Below are positions 44,776-44,806 of a stretch of DNA of 44,806 nucleotides, piece by piece. The notes under the pieces are model-generated. The model searched no databases and was not told where the DNA came from. It saw nothing but the letters and a program-made list of their open reading frames with translations. The stretch lies in contig JADRCO010000188.1 in the NCBI GenBank assembly GCA_021464525.1, positions 1 through 44,806 on the forward strand. The letters run 5' to 3'. The position numbers were made by a program, and so were the translations under genes. Source of the stretch: Rhizophagus sp. LPA8_4_AMF (taxonomy: Eukaryota > Glomeromycota > Glomeromycetes > Glomerales > Glomeraceae). Each line of letters begins with the position of its first letter. Within the stretch, counting starts at the first letter, position 1.

Positions 44776-44806
<31 letters not shown>

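Noticed and set aside
1-44806. tRNA, rRNA, CRISPR, retroelement or virus-like sequence
   Set aside because: I looked for tRNA boxes, rRNA cores, spaced direct repeats and reverse-transcriptase or capsid motifs on both strands and found none I could support.
44780-44806. Long T run at the right end
   Set aside because: Probably a homopolymer at a contig or window edge; a poly-A tail of a processed copy on the minus strand is possible but nothing attached to it supports that.

Overview
This is a very A+T-rich eukaryotic window with many short GT-AG introns (about 50-250 bp), homopolymer A and T runs, and compact genes 0.15-3 kb apart on both strands. The gene set is fungal: a sterol-sensing HMG-CoA reductase, an RTG2-type Ppx/GppA protein, a Gag1-like protein and a Mei2-like RNA-binding protein. 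I infer an early-diverging fungus, most likely an arbuscular mycorrhizal fungus (Glomeromycotina, Rhizophagus-like). Genes for typical mitochondrial proteins (NIPSNAP, FUN14) argue against the equally A+T-rich anaerobic gut fungi. The species call is inference.

All spliced gene models were assembled by hand. For each complete model, exon lengths and phases add up to one open frame.

Layout, left to right: repeat-bearing flank (1-1929); HMG-CoA reductase (+, 1930-5939); NOL12/Rrp17 (+, 6503-7569); SFSWAP-like splicing factor (-, 8079-10148); GFA/CENP-V-like protein with two GC-AG introns (-, 10548-11511); RTG2 homologue (+, 11798-13775), divergent from the GFA gene; ENK-repeat protein with a CsbD-like tail (-, 14294-15481); small hydrophobic 9-residue-repeat protein (+, 16286-16698); 2.7 kb of repeat debris; MFS transporter (+, 19405-21270); 14-exon Mei2-like RRM protein (-, 21740-25296); Gag1-like protein (-, 26390-27044), divergent from NIPSNAP (+, 27291-28884); TYW3 (-, 29037-30229), divergent from SMN (+, 30846-32489); monoacylglycerol lipase (-, 32885-34012); a 2 kb intergene with a pogo-like DNA-element remnant; promethin-like membrane protein (-, 36092-36777) and a decayed paralogue (-, 38249 to about 38755); CSTF2/Rna15 (+, 39580-41747) with a tectonin-like fragment antisense in an intron; FUN14 protein (-, 42275-43243); and the last exon of a gene that runs off the right end (-, 44574-44738).

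The genes do not form an operon. By theme, six act in RNA processing (NOL12, SFSWAP, Mei2-like, TYW3, SMN, CSTF2). Three are tied to mitochondria or mitochondrial signalling (RTG2, NIPSNAP, FUN14). Four concern lipids or membranes (HMG-CoA reductase, monoacylglycerol lipase, promethin-like, MFS). I found no rRNA, tRNA, CRISPR array, retroelement or virus-like element. No obviously new multi-gene system is present. The most interesting leads are the 27-bp/9-residue repeat membrane protein, the His-rich tail on HMG-CoA reductase, the Tudor-less SMN, a symmetric exon duplication in the Mei2-like gene, the frame-shifted promethin-like paralogue and the recurrent T(n)A(n) palindromes.
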